From Oricola cellulosilytica (lineage in GTDB: Bacteria > Pseudomonadota > Alphaproteobacteria > Rhizobiales > Rhizobiaceae): a DNA stretch of 64,000 nt. Under the pieces are notes generated by a model that was given only the letters and a program-made list of their open reading frames with translations, was not told the DNA's origin and searched no databases. The translations under genes were made by a program, and so were the position numbers. Positions 20,289 through 30,273 of the stretch are shown here, one piece after another (the first letter of the stretch is position 1; every line of letters begins with the position of its first letter). The stretch lies in NCBI RefSeq assembly GCF_019966575.1, contig NZ_JAINFK010000003.1, positions 322,001 to 386,000 on the forward strand, in the 5' to 3' direction.

Positions 20289-20943
20289 GGGAGGCGTCTC
20301 GGGAACGGCTAATGGAACCCTGCTCTTTGCCGTCCTGCTGGCCGCCGCCTATCTTTTTTACGGCCAGCGCCGCCAGTCAATTCTGAAAGTCGTCGCCAAG
20401 ACTGGCTCCATCGGCCTGCTCGCGCTTCTCGCGGGCATAGGGAACGGCCCGTGGCTTCTGACGCTGGCGCTTGTTCTATGCGCCGCAGGCGACTTTTTCT
20501 TGGCGGTTGAAGACCGGAACGCACGCTTCTTTACCGTCGGGCTCGGGGCGTTCCTGCTTGGCCACCTGGCCTATGTCGCATTGTTTGCCGCGCTTGCCGG
20601 AACCACGGCGATTTCGACGCCCGTGGCCGCAGTGATCGGAGTTGGCATTGCCTTCGTAGCGATCACGATGGCCACACGGCTCTGGTCCGCGGCAGGGCCT
20701 CTCCGCATCCCTGTTATGGTCTATATCACGGCAATTTTCGCCATGGGCCTGACCGCGCTGGCGACAGGCATCCCACTGCTAATCGCCGGAGCGGCGAGCT
20801 TCATCGCATCGGACGCTGTTCTCGCAGCTGACCGCTTCCTGATGAACAGCCAAACGCCGCTGCGGCAATTTGCCGGTCCGTTCGTCTGGATCACCTATTT
20901 CGCCGCCCAAGTACTCATCACCTTGGGGATTCTTCTAGCCTAG
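20278..20943 (+). CDS. YhhN/TMEM86-family membrane protein (lysoplasmalogenase-like)
   Basis: A 221-residue, eight-helix membrane protein of the YhhN family; some animal members hydrolyse lysoplasmalogen, the bacterial role is uncertain. The TTG at 20278 was chosen because GGAGG sits seven to ten bases upstream and no ATG gives a family-like N-terminus; this leaves an 11-base overlap with the upstream transporter gene. The conserved aspartate segment CAAGDFFLAVEDRN is present. Confidence 0.82.
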   Translation: MPFEGGVSGTANGTLLFAVLLAAAYLFYGQRRQSILKVVAKTGSIGLLALLAGIGNGPWLLTLALVLCAAGDFFLAVEDRNARFFTVGLGAFLLGHLAYVALFAALAGTTAISTPVAAVIGVGIAFVAITMATRLWSAAGPLRIPVMVYITAIFAMGLTALATGIPLLIAGAASFIASDAVLAADRFLMNSQTPLRQFAGPFVWITYFAAQVLITLGILLA

Positions 20944-21395
20944 ACGCCCCTTGGCGTGCGCGGTGTCGGCCGCCAATCGGGCGGCGCAAGTTCGAACGAG
21001 GCGAACTCGAAACCCGGCGCGACCGTGCAACCGACAAGCGTCCACCGGCCGAGCGATGTCGCCGTCTGCCACCAATTTGCAGGCACGACCAACTGCGGAC
21101 GTTCCCCTGCAGCGAGATTTGACCCGAGCCGGTACGCCTCGGCGTCATGCCCGTTCGCCGACAGCGTCAGCACCAGTGGCGCACCCGCGTAATAATGCCA
21201 AACCTCGGCGGCGTCGGTTACCCGGTGCCAGTGGGACACATCGCCAGCCTCCAGCAGGAAATAGATCGCGGTGGAGTGTCCCCGCGCATCCGCATGCCCG
21301 CCAGCGTCCCGAAACGTCTCGGCGTACCAACCGCCTTCCGGATGGGGCTTCAGGCCGAGCAGGGATTTGATCCTGTCCGCCGCAAGATTTTGCAT
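20940..21395 (-). CDS. Cupin domain protein (cupin_5 / DUF985)
   Basis: A 151-residue single-domain beta-barrel protein of the cupin_5 family. The usual family features HPEGGWYAET, STAIYFLLEAGDVSHWHR and GCTVAPGFEF are present, with histidines that could bind a metal. Its biochemical role is unknown. The ATG abuts the stop of gloB, and the gene's end overlaps the convergent YhhN gene by four bases. Confidence 0.9.
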   Translation of the reverse strand: MQNLAADRIKSLLGLKPHPEGGWYAETFRDAGGHADARGHSTAIYFLLEAGDVSHWHRVTDAAEVWHYYAGAPLVLTLSANGHDAEAYRLGSNLAAGERPQLVVPANWWQTATSLGRWTLVGCTVAPGFEFASFELAPPDWRPTPRTPRGV

Positions 21396-22159
21396 CAGAA
21401 GCGGTCCTTGCGAGCGCGTATTTCGGCAAAGACGGCCTCATCCGTCTCGCTCTCCATCCCGAGCGTGCGGCGTATTGCCGGATCGTCAGGGCGCAGGAAC
21501 GGATTCGTGGCCAATTCGCCGGAGAGCAAGACTGGAAGCGTCGGTCTGCCGCTCTGGCGTAAAAGTTCGACTTCCGCCGTGCGCGCAATCAACGCATCGT
21601 TATCGGGGTCGACGGACAACGCGAAGCGTGCATTGGAGAGCGTGTATTCATGTCCGCAGTAAAGCTGCGTATCAGGTGGCAGCGCCTTCAATTTTCGCAA
21701 GGCCGACCACATCTCCGCCGGGCCGCGCTCGAACAAGCGCCCGCATCCGAGCGAGAAAAGCGTATCTCCGGCAAACAGCACCGTGGCTTCCGGCGAGTGA
21801 TAGACGATATGACCCGCCGTATGACCGGGCGTTCCGATCACCCTAAATCCGTACGCACCGAAGTCGAACACGTCGCCTTCGGCGAGTGTCCGGTCGATGC
21901 CCGGAATTCGGTCCGCTTCCGCCTGCGGCCCGACGATATGGCACCCGAACCGCTTCTTCAGGGCCAGATTACCGGCCGTGTGGTCGTGATGGTGATGCGT
22001 CGTCATGATATCGGTCAGCGTCCATCCCTTTGCCTCGAGCACCGCAACGATAGGATCAGCCTCCGGTGCATCCACAGAGGCGGTGCGACCGGTTTCCGAG
22101 TCGTGGATCAGAACGCCGAAATTGTCGGAAAGGCACGTGAACTGTTCAATCGCCAACAC
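21395..22159 (-). CDS. gloB: Hydroxyacylglutathione hydrolase (glyoxalase II)
   Basis: A 254-residue metallo-beta-lactamase fold enzyme that hydrolyses S-lactoylglutathione to lactate and glutathione in methylglyoxal detoxification. The dinuclear metal motif THHHHDHTAGN is complete and the C-terminal substrate-binding domain is present. The GTG at 22159 lies seven bases after AAGGAG and gives the family length; the ATG 18 bases upstream would place that ribosome site inside the gene. Divergent from the methyltransferase gene. Confidence 0.94.
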   Translation of the reverse strand: MLAIEQFTCLSDNFGVLIHDSETGRTASVDAPEADPIVAVLEAKGWTLTDIMTTHHHHDHTAGNLALKKRFGCHIVGPQAEADRIPGIDRTLAEGDVFDFGAYGFRVIGTPGHTAGHIVYHSPEATVLFAGDTLFSLGCGRLFERGPAEMWSALRKLKALPPDTQLYCGHEYTLSNARFALSVDPDNDALIARTAEVELLRQSGRPTLPVLLSGELATNPFLRPDDPAIRRTLGMESETDEAVFAEIRARKDRF

Positions 22160-22249
22160 GCTTCGTCTCCTTGACATTGCCCTCGCCGCGGGGAAGGGAT
22201 TTGTTGCACCTGCCGATGCGCGAAGCAACCTGAAGGACAGCCACAAACC

Positions 22250-22969
22250 ATGCATATGGACATTGTGGAGATACGCAGCTTTTACGATAGTCTGCTCGGC
22301 AGGATGGTTGCGCGCTCGATCGGCATGGGCCTCACACGCATCTGGCAGTCGCTACCGAACGAAAGACTACTCGGGCTGGGCTACGCGCGGCCGTGGCTCG
22401 ATCTCTTCGAGCCTGACACTGAGCGCACCTTCTCCTTTATGTTGGCCGCTCAGGGCGCTGTGAAATGGCCGCGCGAGGGGCTCTCCCGCTCCGCGCTCGT
22501 TTTCGACGAGGAATTGCCGCTGCCGGATTCCGCCATCGACCGTATATTGATGGTGCACGCGCTCGAGCACTCCGAAAACCCTCGCGAAACCTTGATGGAA
22601 GCTTGGCGCGTGCTCGCGCCCAACGGCCGGCTGATCTTGGTCGTACCCAACCGCCGCGGTCTCTGGGCGCGCTTCGAACACACGCCCTTCGGCACCGGCC
22701 GTCCTTTCTCGAAGGGTCAGCTCGTCCGATTGCTCCGCGACTGCAACTTCACCCCCGGTCCTATGACCGAGGCCTTGCTGTACCCGCCTGTGACCCGGTC
22801 ATCACTGCTTCGGATCGCGGTTCAGACCGAAAGGATCGGGTTGCGATTGTGGCCGCTCTTTGCCGGCGTCATCGTGATGGAGGCGCAGAAGCGTTTGTAT
22901 CAGGGACTTCCGGTTGCCGCACGACAGTCGCGCCGGGTGTTCGTCCCCGTACTGGCGCCGCAAGGATAG
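22250..22969 (+). CDS. Class I SAM-dependent methyltransferase
   Basis: A 239-residue methyltransferase of the type found beside gloB and hisC in many Hyphomicrobiales. The SAM-binding post-I and motif III regions are recognisable in DRILMVHALEHSENP and LAPNGRLILVVPNRRG, while the first glycine-rich loop is weak. Substrate unknown. It shares the short intergenic region with gloB, on the other strand. Confidence 0.85.
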   Translation: MHMDIVEIRSFYDSLLGRMVARSIGMGLTRIWQSLPNERLLGLGYARPWLDLFEPDTERTFSFMLAAQGAVKWPREGLSRSALVFDEELPLPDSAIDRILMVHALEHSENPRETLMEAWRVLAPNGRLILVVPNRRGLWARFEHTPFGTGRPFSKGQLVRLLRDCNFTPGPMTEALLYPPVTRSSLLRIAVQTERIGLRLWPLFAGVIVMEAQKRLYQGLPVAARQSRRVFVPVLAPQG

Positions 22970-23092
22970 GTGCGGTTCGGCGCGATTGGCGTCCGCCCGC
23001 GCAAGCCCTCGTCTCGACATTTGAACATCGGCCCTGTATCCCGCTGCGGTCTAACAGGGGCCTGTCCTGGGCTCAAAAGGAAAGACCTTCGA

Positions 23093-24208
23093 ATGTCCGC
23101 GTCGAATTCCGCAGATCGTCCTGTTCCGAAACCCGGCGTCATGGACATTGCCGCCTATGTTCCCGGGCGCAGCAAGGCCGCGCCCGGCGTAAAGCTGTGG
23201 AAATTGTCTTCCAATGAGACACCCCTCGGGCCTAGCCCGACTGCGGTGGCGGCATATGAGGCTGTTGCGTCGAATCTGGAGCGCTATCCCGACGGATCGG
23301 CGACGGATTTACGACAAGCAATCGCCGAGGTGCACGGCCTGAATATCGACAACCTGATCTGCGGAAACGGATCGGACGAATTGCTCGGACTCCTCGCCAA
23401 CACCTATTTGGCGCCGGGCGACGAGGCGATATTCACCGAGCACGGCTTCCTCGTCTACAAGATCCAGATTCTCGCGGCTGGCGGCACTCCGGTCGTTGCG
23501 CCGGAGACCAATTACCAGAGCGACGTCGACGCTATTCTGGAGCGCATAACCGATCGCACCCGGATCGTGTTTCTCGCCAATCCCAACAATCCCACCGGCA
23601 CATATATCAGCGATGAGGAGGTCCGCCGGTTACATGCCGGCCTGCCGAAACACGTGCTTCTCGTGCTTGATGCGGCTTATGCGGAATATGTACGACGGAA
23701 CGACTACAGCGCAGGCATCGAACTCGTTTCCGGGCACGACAACGTCGTCATGACGCGCACTTTCTCGAAGATTCATGGGCTCGCTGCATTGCGCATCGGC
23801 TGGATGTATGGCCCCATTCATATAATCGATGCGCTGAACCGGGTGCGCGGACCGTTCAACGTCAACGCGGCAGCCATTGCGTCGGGCGTGGCGGCGATCC
23901 GCGACCGCGCCCATACCGACAAGGCGGTCGCGCACAACGAAACATGGCTCCCGGTGCTGACGAACGCGCTGACCGATATCGGCCTGACTGTCACCCCGAG
24001 CGTCGGCAACTTCATCCTGATACATTTCCCAAAGGACGACCCCCGGCGTACTGCAGCCGCGGCCGATGCCTACCTTACCAAACGGGGGTATGTATTACGG
24101 GCTGTTGCCGGATACGGATTGCCGAACGCCCTTCGTATGACCATCGGTCCAGCTGAAGCCAATGAGGGCGTGATTGCGGCGTTAACCGAGTTCATGGACC
24201 GCGGCTGA
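23093..24208 (+). CDS. hisC: Histidinol-phosphate aminotransferase
   Basis: A 371-residue class II PLP aminotransferase that converts imidazole-acetol phosphate to histidinol phosphate; members of this group in alphaproteobacteria may also act on aromatic 2-oxo acids. NPNNPTGTY and the PLP-lysine context [15 protein letters not shown] are clear. ATG 23093 ([19 protein letters not shown]) follows AAAGGA and begins like the family. tyrC starts 4 bases after the stop, indicating one operon with tyrosine synthesis. Confidence 0.94.
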   Translation: MSASNSADRPVPKPGVMDIAAYVPGRSKAAPGVKLWKLSSNETPLGPSPTAVAAYEAVASNLERYPDGSATDLRQAIAEVHGLNIDNLICGNGSDELLGLLANTYLAPGDEAIFTEHGFLVYKIQILAAGGTPVVAPETNYQSDVDAILERITDRTRIVFLANPNNPTGTYISDEEVRRLHAGLPKHVLLVLDAAYAEYVRRNDYSAGIELVSGHDNVVMTRTFSKIHGLAALRIGWMYGPIHIIDALNRVRGPFNVNAAAIASGVAAIRDRAHTDKAVAHNETWLPVLTNALTDIGLTVTPSVGNFILIHFPKDDPRRTAAAADAYLTKRGYVLRAVAGYGLPNALRMTIGPAEANEGVIAALTEFMDRG

Positions 24209-24211
24209 ATC

Positions 24212-25168
24212 ATGTCATCATCCAAACCGTTGTTCGAACGCGTCGCGTTGATCGGCATCGGCCTGATCGGCTCGTCGCTTGCGCGCGTGATCCGACGCGA
24301 GGGTCTCGCCGGCGAGATTGTGATCTCCACCCGTTCATCTCAGACGCTTGATCGCGCCCGAGCTCTAGGACTTGGCGACCGCTACACAAGCGATGCGGCC
24401 GATGCCGTTCGCGATGCCGATCTGATCATCTTGTCCATTCCCGTCGGCGCATACGCACCTGTCGCCGCCACCATATCGCCGCATCTCGCAAAAGGTGCGA
24501 TCCTGACCGACGCCGGCTCGACGAAGGGATCGGTCATCAGCGACGTGACTCCGCACCTGCCCCGCCACGTGAATTTCATTCCGGGACATCCCATCGCCGG
24601 CACCGAACAATCCGGTCCGGATGCGGGGTTCGACAGTCTGTTCGAAAACCGCTGGTGCATCCTGACCCCCGTCCCCGGAACAGATGAAGTTGCGGTCAAG
24701 AAGCTCGCGCGGTTCTGGACGGCATGCGGTTCGACGGTCGAGATGATGGATGCCGCGCATCACGACCGGGTTCTCGCCATCGTTTCCCACCTGCCGCACA
24801 TCATAGCGTACAACATAGTCGGTACGGCGGATGACCTGGAATCGGTGTCCAAGTCCGAAGTCATCAAGTACTCCGCTTCAGGTTTCCGTGATTTCACACG
24901 CCTCGCGGCGTCCGACCCGGTGATGTGGCGCGACGTCTGCTTGGCCAACCGCGATGCCATTCTTGAAATGCTTGGCCGGTTTTCCGAGGACCTTGCCGCT
25001 CTCCAGCGCTCGATTCGATGGAGTGACGGGGACGCCCTGTTCGATCTGTTCACCCGAACCCGCGCCATCCGCCGTTCGATCATCGAGGCCGGGCAGGAGG
25101 TCGACGCGCCGGATTTCGGTCGTCATCCGGAAATCGCGAAAGGCGAGTCCGCAAAGAACGAGGGCTAG
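24212..25168 (+). CDS. tyrC: Prephenate / cyclohexadienyl dehydrogenase
   Basis: A 318-residue NAD(P)-dependent dehydrogenase of tyrosine synthesis. The nucleotide-binding motif IGIGLIGSSLAR (residues 13-24), the catalytic GHPIAGTEQSG segment and the helical dimerisation domain are intact. It follows hisC almost without a gap. The ending overlaps the convergent DUF2125 gene by four bases. Confidence 0.93.
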   Translation: MSSSKPLFERVALIGIGLIGSSLARVIRREGLAGEIVISTRSSQTLDRARALGLGDRYTSDAADAVRDADLIILSIPVGAYAPVAATISPHLAKGAILTDAGSTKGSVISDVTPHLPRHVNFIPGHPIAGTEQSGPDAGFDSLFENRWCILTPVPGTDEVAVKKLARFWTACGSTVEMMDAAHHDRVLAIVSHLPHIIAYNIVGTADDLESVSKSEVIKYSASGFRDFTRLAASDPVMWRDVCLANRDAILEMLGRFSEDLAALQRSIRWSDGDALFDLFTRTRAIRRSIIEAGQEVDAPDFGRHPEIAKGESAKNEG

Positions 25169-26166
25169 TCAATCGGCGGAATGTCGCCAAGGGCGAAAAA
25201 GCCGAGCCGGACCATGCCATCCCGGATCGCGACTGGCAGCGTCACCTCGGGGACCGATCCATCGTCTGATGGCGGCTGGACGGAAGCCAATGCCTCGATC
25301 TGCGCCGCATATTGAGGAAAGACGGGTTTGAACGCTGCGGCAAGCCCGGCCGGATCGACGACCGACAGTTCCAGGGTTGCGTCAACGAGCCCATCCGCGC
25401 CGATCGAGAAGGGGCCGTTCAACATCACGCCCTTCTCAGGCGTCACGAGCAATGCCCCCCGTCGCAACTCGCCCGACACGCCGCGCAGCGAACTCACGCC
25501 GCCGGAGGCAAGCGCGACGCCGTCTTTGATGGTAACATCCGCGTCGCCTGACAGCGGCGGCAGAGCGGAATAGGGCGCAAGCGGAGGCGCTGCCGCCAAG
25601 CCCTCGAACCGTACCGCCAGATCAAGCGCGTCGCCATTCTGACGCATATGGATTTCGAAGCGCGTCGACGTCATCAAAGGATTCTCGTCATGCGTCGAAA
25701 CACGCAGTCGATCGATCGCGGCCGACGCTCGCTGCGGCAAGGGCTCGGCGACCACGGCGCTCGTCTGTGCCAGATCGTACTCGATACGCAGGGGCGGCAA
25801 GACAGGACTTAGGACGGTCATCGGACTGTCCAGTTCAGCGATGATACGGCGCGGCTCGTAAACCTGAGCCGCGCTCCGGAACGCGCCCGCCTCGATCGAG
25901 AACTCCCGCGCGGGCTGCTCGAACGCAATCGAAGCGCACCGAACCTCGAAGCGGAACGGATAACCTGTCACCGCGCGGCCCGGACAGTCGATGGAGTTCC
26001 CTTTTGCTCGCTGGGCGTCCAGGGCGGCCGTGGCATAAGCCTCGACCTTGTCGGCCAGCCAGAACCAACCCCCGGAATATGCGATGGCCACGAGAAAAAT
26101 GATCACAGCGAGCCAGCGAATCTGGCGGCCTGTGTCTCGGGGTGATTTTTCTCTGCGGCTTTCCAT
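25165..26166 (-). CDS. DUF2125 domain-containing envelope protein
   Basis: A 333-residue protein with a single N-terminal helix (WLAVIIFLVAIAYSGGWFWLA) acting as a membrane anchor or uncleaved signal, and a DUF2125 periplasmic domain that begins GNSIDCPGRAVTGYPFRFEVRC. Function unknown. It is commonly next to tyrC in this order. ATG 26166 is preferred; the open frame continues 60 codons upstream into antisense of the ChaC-like gene, which would not be expected of a real N-terminus. Confidence 0.88.
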   Translation of the reverse strand: MESRREKSPRDTGRQIRWLAVIIFLVAIAYSGGWFWLADKVEAYATAALDAQRAKGNSIDCPGRAVTGYPFRFEVRCASIAFEQPAREFSIEAGAFRSAAQVYEPRRIIAELDSPMTVLSPVLPPLRIEYDLAQTSAVVAEPLPQRASAAIDRLRVSTHDENPLMTSTRFEIHMRQNGDALDLAVRFEGLAAAPPLAPYSALPPLSGDADVTIKDGVALASGGVSSLRGVSGELRRGALLVTPEKGVMLNGPFSIGADGLVDATLELSVVDPAGLAAAFKPVFPQYAAQIEALASVQPPSDDGSVPEVTLPVAIRDGMVRLGFFALGDIPPID

Positions 26167-26205
26167 GATACGGCGGGCACTCGTAATTGTGAAACGTCCG
26201 CGCTT

Positions 26206-26733
26206 ATGAATGATTTTTGGGTCTTCGGCTACGCATCTCTGATGTGGAAGCCCGGTTTCGATTTTGTTGAAAAACAGCGCGCCCGATTGCACGGCTACCA
26301 CCGCAGCCTGTGCGTGATCTCGATCGAGCATCGCGGGTCCGCCCACCGTCCGGGCCTGGTTATGGGCCTGGATCGCGGAGGATCGTGCGTCGGCGTCGCG
26401 TTTCGGGTGGACGGACGGAATCGGGCAAACGTGCTCGACTACCTGCGCGCCCGCGAACTGGTTACCAATGTCTATCTGGAACGCCGCGGTTCAATCACAA
26501 TCGAGGACGGGAACCATGCGTCCGCTTTGATCTACGTGGCAGACCGCGACCACGGGCAATATGCGGGGCGTCTGAGCGTAGGGGAGGCCGTCGCGCGCGT
26601 ATGCGGCGCCGTCGGGGGGATGGGGCCGAACGAGGATTACGTTCTCAACACCGCAGACCACATCCGCACGCTTGGCATCCGCGACCACTGGCTGGAGGAG
26701 GTCGTCTCGCGAGTTAAGGCGCGCCGAACTTAA
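26206..26733 (+). CDS. ChaC-like gamma-glutamylcyclotransferase
   Basis: A 175-residue enzyme of the ChaC group, which releases 5-oxoproline from glutathione or gamma-glutamyl peptides. The N-terminal signature reads FGYASLMWKPGF; the usual third position is glycine and here is alanine. The catalytic glutamate is retained in YLRARELVTNVY. Divergent from the DUF2125 gene and convergent with plsC, whose stop overlaps by four bases. Confidence 0.9.
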   Translation: MNDFWVFGYASLMWKPGFDFVEKQRARLHGYHRSLCVISIEHRGSAHRPGLVMGLDRGGSCVGVAFRVDGRNRANVLDYLRARELVTNVYLERRGSITIEDGNHASALIYVADRDHGQYAGRLSVGEAVARVCGAVGGMGPNEDYVLNTADHIRTLGIRDHWLEEVVSRVKARRT

Positions 26734-27533
26734 GCGCTGGTGGGGCTAGCCGCTTCAGCGCGGAGTTCCGCAACCCGTTTTCGCGCCGTCTCCGGGAACG
26801 GTGGCGCGGTCGGGTCGTCGGCAAGTTCCAGAAGTTGCCTGTCGCAAGCCTCCTCGATGCGGCGGATCAGTTCGCCGCGAAACTCATCGCGGCCGAGACC
26901 GGGCTGGATGGGCTTGAGAATTTCCACCTTGATCGTCCCCGGATAGCGCATGAATGTGCGTCGGCGCCAATAGAGCCCTGCATTGTGGGCGATCGGCACG
27001 ACCGGGACATCAAGAGCCTCGTAAAGATTGACAATCCCCATTTTGTAGGAGGCTTCAGCGCCTGGGGAGCGCCGCGTACCTTCCGGATAGATCACGATCT
27101 GGCGGCCTTGCTCAACGGCACGTCTGGCCCCGCGGTTCACGGAAGCAATGGCCGTCGCACGATTTCCCCGGTCGATCGCGATCATGTCCATCTTGGCGAG
27201 GTACCAGCCGAAGATCGGAACCCACGTCAGTTCGCGCTTGAGAATGTAGACGGGATCGGGCCACCACGGCAGAAATGCGAACGTATCCCAGACGGACTGA
27301 TGTTTGGGCGCGAGAATATAGCTGCCGGCCGGCAGGTTCTCCTTGCCGATGACCACGTGATCGGTGCCCACGATGACCTTCATCAGCCACAAATGTGTCT
27401 TTGCCCAGAACTTCGGTACGAACCATGCGTTTTTGCGCGGCGCCAGAAAATAGAAGGGAGTGAACACGATCATCTCGATCAGGGTCACCGCATAGAAAAG
27501 GAAATTGAAAAAGAGAGAGCGAATGGCCAGCAA
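26730..27533 (-). CDS. plsC: 1-acyl-sn-glycerol-3-phosphate acyltransferase
   Basis: A 267-residue membrane-associated acyltransferase that makes phosphatidic acid in phospholipid synthesis. The HX4D catalytic motif (HQSVWD) and the EGTR substrate-binding motif are present. A hydrophobic N-terminal segment (FNFLFYAVTLIEMIVFTPFYF) anchors it. It lies downstream of ftsE-ftsX-ydcF on the same strand. Confidence 0.93.
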   Translation of the reverse strand: MLAIRSLFFNFLFYAVTLIEMIVFTPFYFLAPRKNAWFVPKFWAKTHLWLMKVIVGTDHVVIGKENLPAGSYILAPKHQSVWDTFAFLPWWPDPVYILKRELTWVPIFGWYLAKMDMIAIDRGNRATAIASVNRGARRAVEQGRQIVIYPEGTRRSPGAEASYKMGIVNLYEALDVPVVPIAHNAGLYWRRRTFMRYPGTIKVEILKPIQPGLGRDEFRGELIRRIEEACDRQLLELADDPTAPPFPETARKRVAELRAEAASPTSA

Positions 27534-27626
27534 GGGGAACCCGATCGGCGGTTAATGGATAAGACTCACCGAAAGCCGATACACGCCGTCGCGCGATAAA
27601 GCAAAACGCCTGCCCCGTGACTCCTG

Positions 27627-28355
27627 TCAGGAACCTGGGACGAGCGCCGCGCGCTGGGTCTGAAGCTGATCGTCCCTCAGCGGTGCGATCAGGTGGCGAA
27701 ATTGCGCCGCGCTGTATTTAATGTACTCCGCGAACAACAGCCGGTAGCGCGCTGCCTCATCCGAAACACTTTGTTCGTCATTCCTTCGGGCAGCGACGGC
27801 ATGCGGGATCAGCTCGATTCCCGCCATATAGCGGCGCATTTCAAGCAGGCTGCGCGGCATGTGATAATCATTGGTAACGACGATGAGCGAACTGTATCCG
27901 CGATCCGCTGCCCAGCGCGACGTCTCGACCGCATTTCCTATCGTGTCGAGCGCGACGTTGTCGACGTCCACGCAGCATCGGAAGCGCGCGACATCGCTGG
28001 CAAAGGTCCTGCGCAACACGTCACGCGACGTCGATGGGTTAACCCCGCTAATGAGCAGGCGGCTGCCGCGCTCTTCTTCCAGCAGTTTCAGCGCAGCACC
28101 GATGCGGTCGTAGCCGCCGGTCAGTACGACGATCCCGTCGGCAGCCCGGGTAGCCTGCACTGACCTCAGATCGGAGACCCAGGAGGCGAAAAGAAGAAAT
28201 CCGACGATCACCGCCGCCGCAGCCCCCAGAAATACAATCGCACCCACGCTCGCGGCCCGCCGCCAGGCACGCGCCGATGAGGATCTCTTTTCATTCTGGG
28301 TTTCGTCTGTGGCCTGCATTCCAATGCCAGAATCCATGTCCACTGTCCCGGACAT
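27627..28355 (-). CDS. YdcF/DUF218 family membrane protein
   Basis: A 242-residue protein with one N-terminal transmembrane helix (about residues 35-58) and a C-terminal YdcF/DUF218 domain. DUF218 proteins such as SanA and ElyC are linked to envelope integrity. The domain motifs GIVVLTGG and VVTNDYHMPRSLLEM are clear. It sits between ftsX and plsC in a block seen in related genomes. Function is not assigned. Confidence 0.88.
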   Translation of the reverse strand: MSGTVDMDSGIGMQATDETQNEKRSSSARAWRRAASVGAIVFLGAAAAVIVGFLLFASWVSDLRSVQATRAADGIVVLTGGYDRIGAALKLLEEERGSRLLISGVNPSTSRDVLRRTFASDVARFRCCVDVDNVALDTIGNAVETSRWAADRGYSSLIVVTNDYHMPRSLLEMRRYMAGIELIPHAVAARRNDEQSVSDEAARYRLLFAEYIKYSAAQFRHLIAPLRDDQLQTQRAALVPGS

Positions 28356-28452
28356 GATGGATGGTTACCCATGAAATACGGCGCCGCATAGGCAAAAACC
28401 GCCATGAGCTGAATTTTCCGCTTGTTTTCAAGGCGCAAGCAAGCCGTGCCGT

Positions 28453-29460
28453 CTAATCGAGGCGTCCGGGGTCCGCCCGTCGGTCGTCAATGTCACGCAA
28501 CGCCTGAAGCACCGTCAGCCTCGTCGTCAATGCTGTAAGCAGCCCGACCAGCACAATCACCGCGACCACTCCACCATAGGCAGCCGCTCCGATTGCAAAA
28601 TCGCCAAACAAGGCTGAGGCCTGCTCGCCTTCGGGGGTGATGATGTTGCGGGCGGCCCACCAGTTGACGAGGAAGAAGACGATTATTGCCGTGCCACCGC
28701 CGATCATGCCGCCCCAGATGCCCGAAAGCAGAAAGCGCATCTGAAATTGTCGTGCCACAAATCCCGCCTTCGCGCCGATGAAATGCAGCACCTCGATGAC
28801 ATGCTGGTTTCCAGCCATGGCGCCGCGCGTGGCGAAGACAACCGTCAGCACCAATGCCGCCAGAACGAGCCCTAGAATCGAAACGCCGATGAACGTCATC
28901 GTGCGCGCCATTCCGACCAGCCGGTCGACCCAGGCGCGATGATCGTCGAGCGACGCGTAAGGGACGGCCTCGCGAATGGCACCGCGCATCGCCTCAAAAT
29001 CGGGCGGCGCCGTCTCGTCTATCGTGACGACAACAAGCCGTGGCACAGGCAGTTCCTCTAGCCCCAGCCCGCTGCCCAGCCAGGGTTCGAGCAGTGCGAT
29101 CGTTTCTTCGTTACCGATAATTCTTGCATCACGTACCCCTTCGAATCGCAGCGCAGCCGCGCGCGCGGCGTCGAGTGCCGCGCTCATGTCGCGGCCGTCG
29201 CCCGGCCGGATCTGAATTGTCGCCTCTCGCGATATCTGACTTTGCCAAGTGGTGGCGCTCTTGTTGACGAGGGACACCGCCCCGACGGTCAGGCAGGAGA
29301 GGAACGACATGATTGCGATGACGAGAATCAGGGCCTGTGTCGCCACGCCGGATCGCGGCACGATCGGCGCCATGGGCCGCAATTGCGGCTCCGTTGTTTT
29401 CGGCAACACGCTGACCGACGGATTGTTCTTCCCGATGGGCGTTCTCGGCCTGTCACTCAT
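28453..29460 (-). CDS. ftsX: Cell division protein FtsX
   Basis: A 335-residue permease-like partner of FtsE. An N-terminal cytoplasmic tail, one helix (residues about 40-63), a large periplasmic loop and three C-terminal helices match FtsX topology. The FtsEX complex controls peptidoglycan hydrolases at the division septum. Its start overlaps the ftsE stop by eight bases. Confidence 0.92.
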   Translation of the reverse strand: MSDRPRTPIGKNNPSVSVLPKTTEPQLRPMAPIVPRSGVATQALILVIAIMSFLSCLTVGAVSLVNKSATTWQSQISREATIQIRPGDGRDMSAALDAARAAALRFEGVRDARIIGNEETIALLEPWLGSGLGLEELPVPRLVVVTIDETAPPDFEAMRGAIREAVPYASLDDHRAWVDRLVGMARTMTFIGVSILGLVLAALVLTVVFATRGAMAGNQHVIEVLHFIGAKAGFVARQFQMRFLLSGIWGGMIGGGTAIIVFFLVNWWAARNIITPEGEQASALFGDFAIGAAAYGGVVAVIVLVGLLTALTTRLTVLQALRDIDDRRADPGRLD

Positions 29461-30112
29461 AAATTTCGAGCTGCCCCTCGCTGAGGATCATGCGCCGCGC
29501 CTCGACCTGGTCCATCAGACCGAGATCGTGCGTTGCAATCACCACCGCTGTGCCAAGCCGATTGAGTTCGAGAAATAGCCGCAAAAGGCGCTTTGCCATT
29601 GGCGTGTCCACATTTCCTGTCGGTTCGTCAGCAAGCAGGATTTCGGGCTGGTCGATCAGTGCGCGGGCGATCGCGACACGCTGCTTCTCACCACCCGAAA
29701 GAACAGGCGGAAGCGCGTGCAGCCGGTCCCCTAGGCCAACCCATTTCAGCAATTCGAGAACATCGCTGCGATAACCGGCCTCCTCTCTCCCGCGTACCCG
29801 CAAGGGCAAGGCGACGTTCTCGTATATCGTCATGTGATCGAGCAGACGGAAATCCTGGAACACCACGCCGATGCGCCGACGCAACAAGGGCAACTCCGAA
29901 ACCTCGATCGTCGCTATATCCTTGTCAAACACGGTGATCAGACCGCGCGTCGGGCGCAGGGACATGAAAAGCAGCCGCAGCAAGGTCGTCTTGCCGGCGC
30001 CGGATGGGCCGGTGAGAAACTGAAACGACTGCTTGGGAACGTGAAAGGAGACATCCCGCAGAACCTCCGGCCCCATCCCGTAGCGTAGCCCGACATTCTC
30101 GAATTTGATCAA
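29453..30112 (-). CDS. ftsE: Cell division ATP-binding protein FtsE
   Basis: A 219-residue ABC ATPase. Walker A is GPSGAGKTT, the signature is LSGGEKQRVAIARAL and Walker B is ILLADEPTGN, followed by the switch histidine in IATHDLG. It works with FtsX in septal peptidoglycan hydrolysis. The TTG at 30112 (LIKFENVGLRYG) is chosen because the protein then begins as FtsE homologues do; the only upstream ATG in frame, at 30205, would add 31 residues unlike the family. The ribosome site before TTG is only partial (GGACGGGG). Confidence 0.9.
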   Translation of the reverse strand: MIKFENVGLRYGMGPEVLRDVSFHVPKQSFQFLTGPSGAGKTTLLRLLFMSLRPTRGLITVFDKDIATIEVSELPLLRRRIGVVFQDFRLLDHMTIYENVALPLRVRGREEAGYRSDVLELLKWVGLGDRLHALPPVLSGGEKQRVAIARALIDQPEILLADEPTGNVDTPMAKRLLRLFLELNRLGTAVVIATHDLGLMDQVEARRMILSEGQLEIYE

Positions 30113-30273
30113 CGCCCCGTCCGAATCGCAAGTGTTCGCAGCGCCAAGGCTTAAAGCACTTTCACCCCGAATTGAACCGAAGGCGACACCGGCTTCGCAG
30201 CCCACAACAGTGAATTAACCAAACCCGGATAGACCCGAATCATGGCTGTTCCGCGTCGGAAAGGAGCGCAGAC